Shown here piece by piece: positions 16,221 to 25,249 of a stretch of DNA of 64,000 nt (the first letter of the stretch is position 1; every line of letters begins with the position of its first letter). A model generated the notes under the pieces. It had not been told where the DNA came from, made no database searches, and was given only the letters and a program-made list of their open reading frames with translations. Both the position numbers and the translations under genes were made by a program. The stretch comes from Clostridiaceae bacterium (GTDB taxonomy: Bacteria > Bacillota > Clostridia > DSM-8532): positions 1-64,000 of the forward strand of contig DULR01000037.1 of assembly GCA_012840245.1 (NCBI GenBank), in the 5' to 3' direction.

Positions 16221-16955
16221 CTATTTCAGCTTACTTTTCAGGTGTTCAAGTATTTTCTTTTCAAGCCTGGATACCTGGACCTGAGAGATACCGAGCTTTT
16301 TGGCTACGGCTTGCTGGGTATCTCCTGAATAATAGCGCATCCAGATAAGATTCTTTTCCCTGCTGGGAAGTTGATTGAGGGCTGAGTATAATGAGATCTT
16401 CTCTACCCTGTCTGTCTCATCATCGTTATCGCAGCAGGTTATGCGGTCTATAAGCCTGTTTTCGGCTCCCTCATCGTCATCGAACTCACGGAACAAGGAA
16501 TCAGGCGCGCGTGAGGCTTCCATTGCATGGATAACATTTTCAGGCTCCTCACCAAGAGCATCCGCAAGCTCATTGATGCTGGGGGGCCTTCCAAGTTCCT
16601 GCTCCAGCTTTTCGCTTATATCTCTGGCCTTGAGAGACAATTCTTTAAGACTTCTGCTTACTTTGATAACGCCATCGTCTCTGAAGTAACGGCGTATCTC
16701 GCCCAGAATCATTGGAACTGCATAGGTAGAAAACCGGACATTGAATGAAGGATCAAATTTATCTACAGCTTTGATCAGGCCAATGCAGCCGATCTGGAAG
16801 AGATCCTCCGTTTCAACGTTACGATTTCTGAACCTTCTTACGACACTCCAAACCAAACCTGTATTTTTATCTATGATTTCATCGCGAGCTTTTGTATCAC
16901 CTTTCTGGGCCTTTAACACAAGGTCCAGCTGGGAATCTTCATTCAAGCTGCTCAT
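16221..16955 (-). CDS. sigF: RNA polymerase sigma-F factor (sporulation, forespore)
   Basis: A 244-residue sigma-70-family protein: region 2 (GLVWSVVRRF, ETEDLFQIGCIGLIKAVDKF), region 2.4/3 (FSTYAVPMILGEIRRYFRDD) and region 4 (LPSREKNLIWMRYYSGDTQQ). Position after SpoIIAA and SpoIIAB and length identify it as SigF (SpoIIAC), the first forespore-specific sigma factor. It is held inactive by SpoIIAB until septation. The start ATG lies 6 bp after the spoIIAB stop. Confidence 0.97.
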   Translation of the reverse strand: MSSLNEDSQLDLVLKAQKGDTKARDEIIDKNTGLVWSVVRRFRNRNVETEDLFQIGCIGLIKAVDKFDPSFNVRFSTYAVPMILGEIRRYFRDDGVIKVSRSLKELSLKARDISEKLEQELGRPPSINELADALGEEPENVIHAMEASRAPDSLFREFDDDEGAENRLIDRITCCDNDDETDRVEKISLYSALNQLPSREKNLIWMRYYSGDTQQAVAKKLGISQVQVSRLEKKILEHLKSKLK

Positions 16956-16961
16956 ATGACC

Positions 16962-17390
16962 TTACCTGCTAACCAACTGTTTTGTCATTCGAATCTTTGT
17001 ACCTTTTCCGGGTGTTGATTCAACTTCAAGACTGTCCATAAAGGTTTCCATGACGGTAAATCCCATTCCCGAACGCTCAAGGTCGGGCCGTGTTGTGAAA
17101 AGAGGAGTTCTTGCCTGTTCGATATCAGGAATGCCTTTTCCGAAATCCTCTATGATGATCTCAACATGATCCTGATATAGAATGCATTCCATCGTGATGA
17201 CCCCCTCTTTTTCCTCGTAACCATGGATCACCGAATTGGTCACAGCTTCTGACACAGCAGTTCGAATATCAGCAAGGATATCGATGGAAGGATCTGCCTG
17301 AGCCACAAAGGAAGCTGCCACAACACGAGCAAAGGACTCATTGGCTGATTTACTCAAAAACTCGGTTTTCATTCTGTTTACTGGTTGCAT
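16962..17390 (-). CDS. spoIIAB: Anti-sigma-F factor / serine kinase SpoIIAB
   Basis: A 142-residue GHKL-fold kinase. It has NESFARVV at the N-terminus, AVSEAVTNSVIHGYE (N box), EDFGKGIPD (G1), and MGFTVMETFMDSLEV with TPGKGTKI (G2 region). It binds sigma-F and phosphorylates SpoIIAA on serine, so it is the switch between the two. It sits between spoIIAA (46 bp gap) and sigF (6 bp gap). Confidence 0.97.
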   Translation of the reverse strand: MQPVNRMKTEFLSKSANESFARVVAASFVAQADPSIDILADIRTAVSEAVTNSVIHGYEEKEGVITMECILYQDHVEIIIEDFGKGIPDIEQARTPLFTTRPDLERSGMGFTVMETFMDSLEVESTPGKGTKIRMTKQLVSR

Positions 17391-17436
17391 AATTTATAAC
17401 CTCACAATACATTGACTTCCTGAAGCAAATTTTATC

Positions 17437-17745
17437 TCAGGCATCAAGCTTAATCAAACTTTCGATATTGGACATCTTCAACATCTTCATGATTTCGGGT
17501 CTCGGATTTCTGATGCTCATTTTGCCGCCCACGCTCGAAACCTTTTTCATTCTGCCCATGATCAGCCCGATGCCGGCGCTGTCCATGAAAGTCACGCGTG
17601 ATAAGTCCATAATCATATCCTTTACAGGTTCCATAATAAATTTGCTGTCGATTCGCTCTTTGAGTATCCTTGATGAGTGATGGTCGATCTCTCCTTCGAT
17701 CATTGCAATGAGCGCTGCGCCGTCCCTTTTGAATCTGACATCCAT
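17437..17745 (-). CDS. spoIIAA: Anti-sigma-F factor antagonist SpoIIAA
   Basis: A 102-residue STAS-domain protein with the phosphorylatable serine in FMDSAGIGLIMGR. When dephosphorylated it captures SpoIIAB and frees sigma-F. The start ATG at 17745 has AGAGGTGAAG upstream; the longer reading begins with the GTG of that site. First gene of the spoIIA operon, preceded by a sigma-H-like promoter. Confidence 0.96.
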   Translation of the reverse strand: MDVRFKRDGAALIAMIEGEIDHHSSRILKERIDSKFIMEPVKDMIMDLSRVTFMDSAGIGLIMGRMKKVSSVGGKMSIRNPRPEIMKMLKMSNIESLIKLDA

Positions 17746-17775
17746 TAGCTTCACCTCTGCTTCCCTTCTTATATC

Positions 17776-17804
17776 AATTTCTTTATTTCCCGCATCAATC
17801 CTTT
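17776..17804 (-). promoter_or_regulatory. Sigma-H-type promoter of the spoIIA operon
   Basis: On the minus strand AAAGGATTG (17804-17796) and AAAGAAATT (17784-17776) are 11 bp apart. The known sigma-H consensus is RNAGGAWWW-N11/12-RNNGAATWW, so only two positions differ. It lies about 30 bp upstream of the spoIIAA start. Known spoIIA operons use sigma-H and Spo0A; I see no convincing 0A box. Confidence 0.65.
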
Positions 17805-17842
17805 ATTTCGTGGAACATTGTTCTGGAAAGAGGTGAATTTGA

Positions 17843-17869
17843 TAAGATTCTTCGCTGCGTACAGAGATG
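17843..17869. repeat. Dispersed repeat family A, copy 3 (degenerate)
   Basis: TAAGATTCTTCGCTGCGTAC then AGAGATGGCA, diverged at its 3' end. It is followed by a small hairpin GCGACT-GA-AGTCGC at 17874-17887. Confidence 0.6.
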
Positions 17870-17931
17870 GCAAAGCGACTGAAGTCGCTTTATAAGCGGG
17901 CATGCTATGCCTGTTTTTTCTGGATTAACAG

Positions 17932-17994
17932 AATGGGGATACATGGAAGGGGTGTCAGGGACGCCGCCCCCTACAACGTGGAATGTCCCGATTA
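17932..17994. repeat. Repeat family C, copy 2 (hairpin)
   Basis: AATGGGGATACA ... TGTCCCGATTA, the same outer arms as copy 1 at 16104-16159 with a different centre. The last three bases (TTA, 17992-17994) are the stop codon of whiA on the minus strand. Confidence 0.7.
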
Positions 17995-18939
17995 CTTATG
18001 GGTTGCACGTAGTTTTTCGGCTATGTTGTCGATCTTTCTTAGTCTGTGGTTGACGCCTGATTTTGTCAGGGCGGGAGTTAGCATCTGGCCCAGTTCGGTC
18101 AGGCTTACATCAGGATTTTCAAGACGCAGCTCGGCTATTTGCCGAAGGCTGCCCGGCAGGCTGTCAAGCCCTTTAGTTTCAGCAATTAATTTTATATTAT
18201 CCACCTGACGAAGTGCTGCATTCACCGTTTTTTCAAGATTGGCTGTTTCGCAGTTTACTATACGGTTGACCTGGTTGCGCATATCTTTCATGATCCTTAT
18301 ATTCTCAAGCTTCATAAGGGCAATATGCGCTCCTATGACATTTAGAAAATCGACTATCTCCTGCCCTTCCTTAAGGTACACCAGATAATGGCCTTTGCGC
18401 ATGATTTGCCTGGGCTCAACCTCGAAATCATTCAGAAACCTGATATATTCCTCTGCTATAAGACTGTCAGGAAATGTTATCTCAAGATGATATGATCTGT
18501 CGGGATCGGATATGGAGCCTGTTGCCAGGAATCCGCCCCTTAAATAGGCTCTTTTGCAGCATCGGTTCTGGATGCTGTAAGTATTGTATATGAGAGCTTC
18601 GCCTTCTCCCTGAATTTTAATTCCCATATCTTCCAGAATATTATGGACCGTATCATTCATAAGATGGGTAAACTCCAGGTGGTAAACAGTATGGGTGCGG
18701 AACCTTTTTGATTTGAGCATGAACACATCGGGGCTGTTTTTATAGAACTCCTTTACCCTTGAATAAATGTGCCTTGAAAGAGAAGGATTCTCGGTTATGA
18801 AAAGTAGCCTTGGCTTTCCCTTGTATGTCCTCAGCGCTATGCCGGCTCTTATAAGACCGGCAAGCTCTGCCTTTTTGCAGCAATTATCCTGCTCTTCAAT
18901 CCTGCTTAGCTCACGTTTGATCTCCAGTGAAAAAGACAA
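17992..18939 (-). CDS. whiA: DNA-binding protein WhiA
   Basis: A 315-residue protein: N-terminal LAGLIDADG-like fold (FSLEIKRELSR, LAGLIRAGIAL, AYLRGGFLATGSISDP) and C-terminal HTH (LPGSLRQIAELRLENPDVSL, then TELGQMLTPALTKSGVNHRL). Conserved in Gram-positives and linked to division and chromosome segregation in Bacillus. I chose a TTG start at 18939 because AGGAGG lies 8 nt upstream, inside the longer ATG (18963) reading, and the family normally begins (M)SFS. It is last in the rapZ-yvcK-whiA operon. The stop TAA lies in the outer arm of repeat C. Confidence 0.94.
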   Translation of the reverse strand: MSFSLEIKRELSRIEEQDNCCKKAELAGLIRAGIALRTYKGKPRLLFITENPSLSRHIYSRVKEFYKNSPDVFMLKSKRFRTHTVYHLEFTHLMNDTVHNILEDMGIKIQGEGEALIYNTYSIQNRCCKRAYLRGGFLATGSISDPDRSYHLEITFPDSLIAEEYIRFLNDFEVEPRQIMRKGHYLVYLKEGQEIVDFLNVIGAHIALMKLENIRIMKDMRNQVNRIVNCETANLEKTVNAALRQVDNIKLIAETKGLDSLPGSLRQIAELRLENPDVSLTELGQMLTPALTKSGVNHRLRKIDNIAEKLRATHK

Positions 18940-18962
18940 CCCTGCTTCCTCCTGATTAAACA

Positions 18963-20219
18963 CTAACCTAACTTGGCTATTTCAAAAATGGTCCGCGCCA
19001 GCATATCTGAATTATGTCTCACCATATCGTTCCTGATACTCGCCATATCCCTCTCTATTATCCTGACACCCATGCTTTTAAGTTTTGCATAATCGATCTT
19101 TACCTGCTCCGAGCCGTCATCCTTATATCGCTTCAAAATATCAGGATCTATCTCACTGTTGTTCACAACACATATCTCGATGATCCGTTTGCCGGTATGT
19201 ACGTCAATAGCGTTAATATGGTCCGAAACAGTATAGCCTTCTGTTTCCCCAGGCTGGGTCATGATATTGCATACATAAACCTTCGCAGCCCGGGAGTTTG
19301 CGATGGCTTCGACTATGCCTTCGACCAGCAGATTCGGGATTATGCTCGTATAGAGGCTTCCCGGTCCGAGCACGATCACATCAGCTTCATATATTGCATC
19401 AATAGCCTGTTCTATTGGCTTGACAGAAGATTTGCTCAGCCTGATCCGCTTAATTTTCCCGGGATGAGAAAGATGATGGTTGCCTATGTTCGATTCGCCC
19501 TGGATCTCGGTGCCATCCTCAAGCTCGGCGATCAGATTGATATTTTCCTCGGTAACGGGAAAGATCCTTCCGGTTACGGCCAGTACGTCACACATATGCT
19601 TTACGGCCTGTTCGAAACTGCCTGATATGCCGTTCATGGCGGCCAGGAAAAGATTGCCGAAGCTCTGGCCTTTCAGTGATCCTTCTGTGAACCTGTATGA
19701 CAGGAGTTTTTCCAGAACCGGCTCGGTTTCGGCCAAGGCCAGCATGCAGTTGCGTATGTCTCCGGGGGGGAGCATTCCAAGATCGTTCCTGAGGGTGCCA
19801 GATCCGCCTCCGTCATCTGCCACAGTTATTATGGCGGTGATATTGCACGTATAGTTCTTGAGCCCGCGCAGTAGTGTCGAGGTTCCGGTCCCTCCTCCGA
19901 TGGTTACCACTTTGGGACCTGAAGCAAGGACCTTTCTTTTATATATGATATCTCCGATTTCACTTACTTTGGAAGGTTTTTTCAGTATTCCGCTCGAATA
20001 AACGTTTACGAACTTGATGAAAATTCTTCTTAAGCAAATCAGTATTCCATATATCCCAAGGACGGCCAGTATGAGCGACAAGCCCCACTGATATGGTCCA
20101 ATAGCGGCATCTTTAAGCAAAACAAGCAAGGAGGCTATCAACAGCAATATGCCAAGTATTCCGCCTATAAGCCATTTTTTGAATCTGAAAAAGATCTGAA
20201 ACCACCTTAGTGATCTCAT
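18963..20219 (-). CDS. yvcK: YvcK/GlmR-family protein with N-terminal membrane anchor
   Basis: A 418-residue protein with two N-terminal membrane segments (residues ~16-34 and 43-66), then the YvcK domain: VVTIGGGTGTSTLLRGLK, ITVADDGGGSGTLR, GMLPPGDIRNCMLAL, VLGPGSLYTSIIPNLL, NIMTQPGETEGYT. Bacillus YvcK binds UDP-sugars and influences carbon flow into the envelope. The membrane-anchored form seen here is the longer version found in many Clostridia. The ATG follows AGGAGGATAACAG, 4 bp after the rapZ stop. Confidence 0.95.
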   Translation of the reverse strand: MRSLRWFQIFFRFKKWLIGGILGILLLIASLLVLLKDAAIGPYQWGLSLILAVLGIYGILICLRRIFIKFVNVYSSGILKKPSKVSEIGDIIYKRKVLASGPKVVTIGGGTGTSTLLRGLKNYTCNITAIITVADDGGGSGTLRNDLGMLPPGDIRNCMLALAETEPVLEKLLSYRFTEGSLKGQSFGNLFLAAMNGISGSFEQAVKHMCDVLAVTGRIFPVTEENINLIAELEDGTEIQGESNIGNHHLSHPGKIKRIRLSKSSVKPIEQAIDAIYEADVIVLGPGSLYTSIIPNLLVEGIVEAIANSRAAKVYVCNIMTQPGETEGYTVSDHINAIDVHTGKRIIEICVVNNSEIDPDILKRYKDDGSEQVKIDYAKLKSMGVRIIERDMASIRNDMVRHNSDMLARTIFEIAKLG

Positions 20220-20222
20220 CTG

Positions 20223-21092
20223 TTATCCTCCTTTGTTATCACGGTCAATATCCCTGTGCTCGATTACCGCGCTTACACCCTTTCTTTTCAGTCTGTCACA
20301 GAGCTTGTTGGCAATGGTCACAGACCGGTGTCTTCCTCCGGTACAGCCGATCCCTACCACCAGCTGGTTTTTCCCCTCTCTGACATAGAGGGGCAAAAGA
20401 AAATTGACCATATCAACAAGTTTATTTAAAAAAGTACGGCTTTCAGGATAGCTCATTACATAGTCTATGACGTCAGATGACATTCCGGTCATAGGCTTCA
20501 GTTCAGGAACATAGTATGGGTTCGGAATGAACCTTACATCAAACACAAGATCGCTGTCTATTGGTATCCCATATTTGAAGCCAAAGGATACTATGTTCAC
20601 GATGATACCTTTAAAGAGCTTTCCCTCAACAAAATGCTCTATTATCGCCTCTTTCAGCTGACGAGGGGTCAGGCAGGAGGTATCTATGATATAGTCGGCT
20701 TTTTCCTTTATTGGTTTCAGAATTTCCCGCTCCTGTCTGATACCTTCGACCAGCCTGCTGTCCTGCGTCAGAGGATGCATGCGTCTGCTTTCCTTGAATC
20801 GTTTGATCAACACCGCATCAGAAGCGTCAAGGAAAAGTATTTTATATTTTATCTCCATTACATCAAGGGTGAGCAATGCAGGCATCAGGTCAAGGAACAT
20901 TGCTCCACCGCGTATATCGATGATAAGCGCTATTTTTTCGATAGGTGACTTGCCCTGCAGGGTCACTTCCGCGAACTTTGGTATGAGCGATGGCGGCAGA
21001 TTGTCCACGCAGAAGTAGCCTATATCCTCAAAGTATTTTACACACAGGCTTTTCCCGGCTCCCGACATGCCTGTGATTATCAGTATTTCCAT
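20223..21092 (-). CDS. rapZ: RNase adapter / nucleotide-binding protein RapZ (YvcJ)
   Basis: A 289-residue protein. It has Walker A GMSGAGKS near residue 8, VDNLPPSLIP, FLDASDAVLIKRFKESRRMH and the C-terminal VGIGCTGGRHRSVTIANKL. It binds nucleotides. In enterics RapZ controls glmS RNA decay, whereas Firmicute orthologues (YvcJ) have a less clear role. Part of the tight murB-rapZ-yvcK-whiA run. Confidence 0.96.
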   Translation of the reverse strand: MEILIITGMSGAGKSLCVKYFEDIGYFCVDNLPPSLIPKFAEVTLQGKSPIEKIALIIDIRGGAMFLDLMPALLTLDVMEIKYKILFLDASDAVLIKRFKESRRMHPLTQDSRLVEGIRQEREILKPIKEKADYIIDTSCLTPRQLKEAIIEHFVEGKLFKGIIVNIVSFGFKYGIPIDSDLVFDVRFIPNPYYVPELKPMTGMSSDVIDYVMSYPESRTFLNKLVDMVNFLLPLYVREGKNQLVVGIGCTGGRHRSVTIANKLCDRLKRKGVSAVIEHRDIDRDNKGG

Positions 21093-21099
21093 TTAGCTT

Positions 21100-22011
21100 T
21101 TACCCTCCGATGATTTTGACTTCCAACTCAAGTAATTTGCCAAAGTTTTTATATACAGTTTCTTGTACATGCTTTATAAGGGCAAGTACATCCGAGGCTG
21201 TAGCATTGCCTGTGTTTATTATGAATCCGCAATGCTTGTCGGATACCTGCGCTCCGCCGATCCTGTAGCCTCTTAAACCGCAGTCGTCGATAAGCTTTCC
21301 GGCAAATGCGCCGGGAGGACGTTTGAAAATGCTTCCTGCGCTCGGATATGTCAGCGGCTGCTTTTCTCTTCTTCTGGCGCTCAGTTCTGCCATCTTCGCC
21401 TTTATTTCTTCCTTATTGCCTCTATTTAGCTTAAGCTTTACTTTAAGGCAGATCAGATCCTCATCCTGCATTCTGCTGTGCCTGTATGAAAAATTGTGCT
21501 CATCACCGCGCAGGGTTATATACCGACCTTCCTTATCGATGCAGAGGGATTCGATTATTACCTGCTTCATTTCACCGTCATAGGCGCCGGCATTCATATA
21601 TGCAGCTCCGCCTATGGTTCCGGGAATACCGAAGGCAAACTCCAGACCTGTAAGGGAATTCTCCATGGCCAGATTGGCTACCGATGAAAGCAAAGCTCCC
21701 GCTTCAGCGGTTATTATGTCACCGTCCACCTCTGTATTCGAGATCGCCGGACCGATCTTTATTATAACGCCGTGATAGCCATTGTCGGTAAACAAAAGAT
21801 TTGAACCGTTGCCCATGATCAAAAAGGGTACATTCTGCGAGCTTAAAAGATTGACGCATTTCCGGATGTTTTCTATAGAGTCTGCCAAAACCATAAAATC
21901 AGCCTTGCCGCCGACCTTCATGGTCGTGTATTCTTTCATTGAAACGCCGGACAGGATAACGTCACGTGGAAAAATAGTGGTTAATTTATTATAAATTTCT
22001 ATGTCCTGCAA
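21100..22011 (-). CDS. murB: UDP-N-acetylenolpyruvoylglucosamine reductase
   Basis: A 303-residue type II (short) MurB. It has an FAD-binding PCMH domain (TTMKVGGKADFMVLADS, LIMGNGSNLLF, GLEFAFGIPGTIGGAAYMNA) and the C-terminal substrate part with the catalytic serine in YPSAGSIFKRP and a late glutamate. It reduces UDP-GlcNAc-enolpyruvate to UDP-MurNAc. TTG 22011 is the best start, since GGGAGTG lies 6 nt before it; GTG 22020 overlaps that site. It is first in the four-gene run. Confidence 0.95.
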   Translation of the reverse strand: MQDIEIYNKLTTIFPRDVILSGVSMKEYTTMKVGGKADFMVLADSIENIRKCVNLLSSQNVPFLIMGNGSNLLFTDNGYHGVIIKIGPAISNTEVDGDIITAEAGALLSSVANLAMENSLTGLEFAFGIPGTIGGAAYMNAGAYDGEMKQVIIESLCIDKEGRYITLRGDEHNFSYRHSRMQDEDLICLKVKLKLNRGNKEEIKAKMAELSARRREKQPLTYPSAGSIFKRPPGAFAGKLIDDCGLRGYRIGGAQVSDKHCGFIINTGNATASDVLALIKHVQETVYKNFGKLLELEVKIIGG

Positions 22012-22104
22012 ACATTTCACTCCCTGGAATCATCCTTTACAGATTATTCTTCTATCCCAAATTATATACGGATTTATGTACTAATATAGAAGATGTACGC
22101 TAAT

Positions 22105-22192
22105 TGTCATTCAGAGTCCAGCAAAGAATCTTGTTTTCTGACAATGCGGGTTTTAAGATTCTTCATTTCGCTTTGCTCCATTCAGAATAACA
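22105..22192. repeat. Dispersed repeat family A, copy 4 (two inverted units)
   Basis: One unit in minus orientation (TGTCATTCAGAGTCC ... AAGAATCTTG) is followed by one in plus orientation (TAAGATTCTTC ... TTCAGAATAACA), giving an imperfect large hairpin between hprK and murB. Confidence 0.75.
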
Positions 22193-22215
22193 AAACCCGT
22201 CTTACCGTAATCCCA

Positions 22216-23139
22216 CTATTCAGTCTTTCTGCCGAAATTTTTATCGATAAATGCCTGCGCCGCATTATAACCCATTTTCTTCTGCCTGTTGTTCATGGCC
22301 GCGACTTCTATGATGACGGCAAGATTTCTGCCCGGTTTTACAGGGATGGTCAGTGAGGGTACTTTTATGCCCAGTATCTCAGTTGTCAGCTCCTCTGTCC
22401 CGAGCCTTTCATAATGCTTCTGCGGATTCCAGAATTCCAGGTTTATTACCAAATTGATGTTCTCGGTCATCTTTACCGAGCCTACACCGTACAGATACTT
22501 GACATCAAGTATCCCTATACCGCGGATCTCGATAAAATGCCTGATTATTTCGGGCGCAGATCCGACCAGAGTCTTGCTCGAGACTCTGCGCACCTCGACC
22601 AGGTCATCAGCAACAAGCCTGTGTCCGCGCTTTACGAGCTCCAGTGCAGCCTCGCTTTTTCCAACTCCGCTTTCACCCAGGATCAGAACGCCCTCGCCAT
22701 ATACTTCGACCAGCTCGCCATGCATTGTTTCCATAGGGGCAAGCTCAACGTTCAAATACGCGATCAGGCTGCTGCTGAAACGGGATGTTTCCTCAGGGGT
22801 GCGAAGAAGCGGGACATTGCATTCTCTGGCTACCCGGATCATTTCAGGGAAAGGCTCCATACCTCTTGCGAGAATAACACATGGGATCCCTGTCGAAAAC
22901 AGTGCCAGAAGGCTTTTATACCGGCTATCAGAATCCAGCTTGGCCAGATAGGTCATCTCGACTTTACCGATTATCTGTATCCGTTCTACGCCGAAATACT
23001 CGAAAAACCCGGCAAGCTGGAGACCAGGCCGGTTGATGTCTGCCGATTCGATCTTTATATTATCGTGCTCATCAGTATAATACAACTTTTCCAGGGACAG
23101 TTCATTAACAACCTTGGGCAGCTTTACACTGGCAGGCAT
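22216..23139 (-). CDS. hprK: HPr kinase/phosphorylase
   Basis: A 307-residue protein. The N-terminal domain is followed by a P-loop [19 protein letters not shown] at ~150, DDLVEV, and the family signature [13 protein letters not shown]. It phosphorylates HPr on Ser46 for catabolite control. The ATG at 23139 has GGGAGTG 7 nt upstream and is preferred to the start at 23154, which would overlap thrC. It begins 5 bp after the thrC stop, an unusual partner. Confidence 0.95.
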   Translation of the reverse strand: MPASVKLPKVVNELSLEKLYYTDEHDNIKIESADINRPGLQLAGFFEYFGVERIQIIGKVEMTYLAKLDSDSRYKSLLALFSTGIPCVILARGMEPFPEMIRVARECNVPLLRTPEETSRFSSSLIAYLNVELAPMETMHGELVEVYGEGVLILGESGVGKSEAALELVKRGHRLVADDLVEVRRVSSKTLVGSAPEIIRHFIEIRGIGILDVKYLYGVGSVKMTENINLVINLEFWNPQKHYERLGTEELTTEILGIKVPSLTIPVKPGRNLAVIIEVAAMNNRQKKMGYNAAQAFIDKNFGRKTE

Positions 23140-23144
23140 ATTTT

Positions 23145-24650
23145 TCACTCCCATTCCAAGAGGTTCCGGACTACCGCATCCTTCATGCCCTCTTTTTCAC
23201 ATACTGAATTGTGAAGTATCTCTTTTTTGTCAAGGTCGGCAAGACCGTCCGGTATGGGCAGACCGGTTTCCTTCGACAGCATCTCAAGAAGCTCGAATTC
23301 GGACTTGCCTGCTATCCTGTCCTCGCCAAAAAGGGCTTTGCATACGCTGTGGTTGAACTTGAATGGGCTTGCTGTCGAAACTACGACCGATGGAGTCAGA
23401 TCCCCGGTGGTGATAACATACTTGTCATAAACATCGACCGCAACAGCTGTATGCGTGTCCAGAACATAATTATAGTCATTATATACGCATTCTATAGTTT
23501 TCAGTGTTTCATCCTGATTGGACCAGCCGGCCCAGAAGATATTTCTTATCTCATCGGCATACTTCCGGCCTATATCATAGCTCCCGTTTTCATTGAGCTC
23601 TTTCATCCATTGGGACACTTTTTTGCCGTCATGGCTGGTGACTTCATAAAGAAGTCTTTCCAGATTGCTCGATATTAATATATCCATGGACGGAGACACA
23701 GTTTTTATGAATTCTCTGCGCCTGTCATAGCAGCCGGTTCTTATAAAATCGGTTAGGACGTTGTTATCGTTTGAGGCGCAGATCAGCTTGTTTACCGGAA
23801 GCCCCATCTTCAAGGCATAATAGCCGGCAAGGATATTGCCGAAATTCCCGGTGGGCACGACAAAATTGATCTTATCTCCTGCTTTTATGCGGTTTTCCTC
23901 AACCAGGTCGGCGTATGCTGAAAAGTAATATACGATCTGAGGAACGAGTCTTCCCCAGTTGATCGAGTTCGCCGAGGAAAACTTAAGCTTCCTTTCATTC
24001 ATGAAGCTTTTAAGTTCGTTATCTGTGAAAATCTTCTTAACACCTGTCTGAGCATCGTCAAAATTGCCTTTTACACCGAAAACCCTGACGTTCTTTCCGG
24101 TCTGGGTGATCATCTGATATTTCTGGACTTCGCTGACACCGTTATCGGGATAAAATACTATGATCCCAGTGCCTTCAACATCGGCGAAACCTTCTAAAGC
24201 AGCTTTTCCCGTATCTCCTGAGGTGGCTACGAGAATGATCACCTTGCTTTTTTCGCCTGTCTTCTGCATTGATTTGACCAGAAGATGAGGAAGGATCTGA
24301 AGAGCCATGTCCTTGAAAGCGCAGGTAGGTCCATGCCAGAGCTCCAGTAAAAAGAGACTCTCGTTCAGTTCAACAACAGGTGCGACCTTTTCGTGTGAAA
24401 ACTTATGTGAATAGGCACTGTTGACACAATCCCGGATCTCTTCATCGGAAAAGTCGTCCAAAAAGTACTTAAGAATCGTAACAGCCCTCTGGGGATATGT
24501 CATATCCGCCAAAGCCTGGATTTCTTCAAGATTCAGCTTTTTCAAACTGCAGGGTGTATAGAGTCCGCCATCGGGAGCGATACCCCTTTTTATAGCCTCA
24601 GCAGAGGTAATTCTTTCATTTCCGCCTCTTGTACTCTCATATAAAACCAT
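23145..24650 (-). CDS. thrC: Threonine synthase
   Basis: A 501-residue PLP enzyme converting O-phosphohomoserine to threonine. STRGGNERI and [11 protein letters not shown] at the N-terminus, the PLP-lysine region [25 protein letters not shown] and [14 protein letters not shown] all match the long (fungal/bacterial type 2) ThrC. The ATG at 24650 has GGAGTG about 10 nt upstream. The 17 extra N-terminal residues of the longer reading are not family-like. Confidence 0.95.
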   Translation of the reverse strand: MVLYESTRGGNERITSAEAIKRGIAPDGGLYTPCSLKKLNLEEIQALADMTYPQRAVTILKYFLDDFSDEEIRDCVNSAYSHKFSHEKVAPVVELNESLFLLELWHGPTCAFKDMALQILPHLLVKSMQKTGEKSKVIILVATSGDTGKAALEGFADVEGTGIIVFYPDNGVSEVQKYQMITQTGKNVRVFGVKGNFDDAQTGVKKIFTDNELKSFMNERKLKFSSANSINWGRLVPQIVYYFSAYADLVEENRIKAGDKINFVVPTGNFGNILAGYYALKMGLPVNKLICASNDNNVLTDFIRTGCYDRRREFIKTVSPSMDILISSNLERLLYEVTSHDGKKVSQWMKELNENGSYDIGRKYADEIRNIFWAGWSNQDETLKTIECVYNDYNYVLDTHTAVAVDVYDKYVITTGDLTPSVVVSTASPFKFNHSVCKALFGEDRIAGKSEFELLEMLSKETGLPIPDGLADLDKKEILHNSVCEKEGMKDAVVRNLLEWE

Positions 24651-24771
24651 ATAACAATAACACTCCAAAACCAGCAAAATTGTTATGGCACATGCCTTCA
24701 AACATACATGATTAATACTACTATGATAAACTATTAAAATAAAAATTGCAAACGGTAGACTATCGACGTGA

Positions 24772-25044
24772 TCATGACCTGACAGGCATGACGAAATAAC
24801 TCAATGCGGGGAGTTCATAGCTACATAGTATTCTCAATTCTTCCGGTTTGATCTCTTTTATGATCCCGATGTCCTGGATGTCAGAAATACGATAAACCAG
24901 ACCATACGATAACTGCTTATTTCTCCCGATAGTACTTATCAACCATGGCTTTATCATATTTATATTCGATGTCGGACATCGCAGGATCGGCTATATAATC
25001 TCTGAAAAATGCATGACACCTTTCTATTATGTAAGGCAGCAATG
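24772..25044 (-). pseudogene. Frameshifted remnant of an unrecognised gene
   Basis: Two overlapping minus-strand frames join logically. The first (about 25044-24914) ends KYDKAMVDKYYREK then stop. The second (24930-24772) continues NKQLSYGLVYRISDIQDIGI and ends YELPALSYFVMPVRS. Loss of one base in the A-run near 24920 would explain the break. There is no start codon with a ribosome site, so the 5' part is missing. I do not recognise the family. Confidence 0.5.
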
Positions 25045-25224
25045 GCTAAAAGTTGTAAAAAATGTAAACCAACATCCAGTAAGCTTGAAACATACTACAG
25101 CAATGTATATTCACAAGAAAAGAAAGATATTGCAAGTGCAATTGTCACATTAAAGAATGCTAAAAATATTGATTTTAAGAAAAAATATAGAGACTATATT
25201 AATAAAAGTGTAGCCACCAACTAA
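25042..25224 (+). CDS. Small basic hypothetical protein
   Basis: A 60-residue lysine-rich frame (MAKSCKKCKPTSSKL start, ending YRDYINKSVATN) with AAGGCAGCA before the ATG and a terminator beginning inside its last codons. No family recognised. The CxxC-like start is the only feature. It could be a genuine small gene or a chance frame opposite the remnant above. Confidence 0.35.
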   Translation: MAKSCKKCKPTSSKLETYYSNVYSQEKKDIASAIVTLKNAKNIDFKKKYRDYINKSVATN

Positions 25225-25240
25225 AGGTGGCTTTACTTTT
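25204..25240. terminator. Bidirectional intrinsic terminator
   Basis: GCCACC (25213-25218) and GGTGGC (25226-25231) with outer AAAAGT/ACTTTT arms. It is T-rich on both strands. It would end the small gene at 25042-25224 and the minus-strand pseudogene run that starts at 26567. Confidence 0.7.
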
Positions 25241-25249
25241 ACAAAGCGT

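Noticed and set aside
16106-16348. 80-codon frame after the flavin reductase
   Set aside because: It translates repeat C, repeat A and the antisense end of sigF.
22414-23214. Long plus-strand frames opposite hprK
   Set aside because: Shadows of hprK; no family features.
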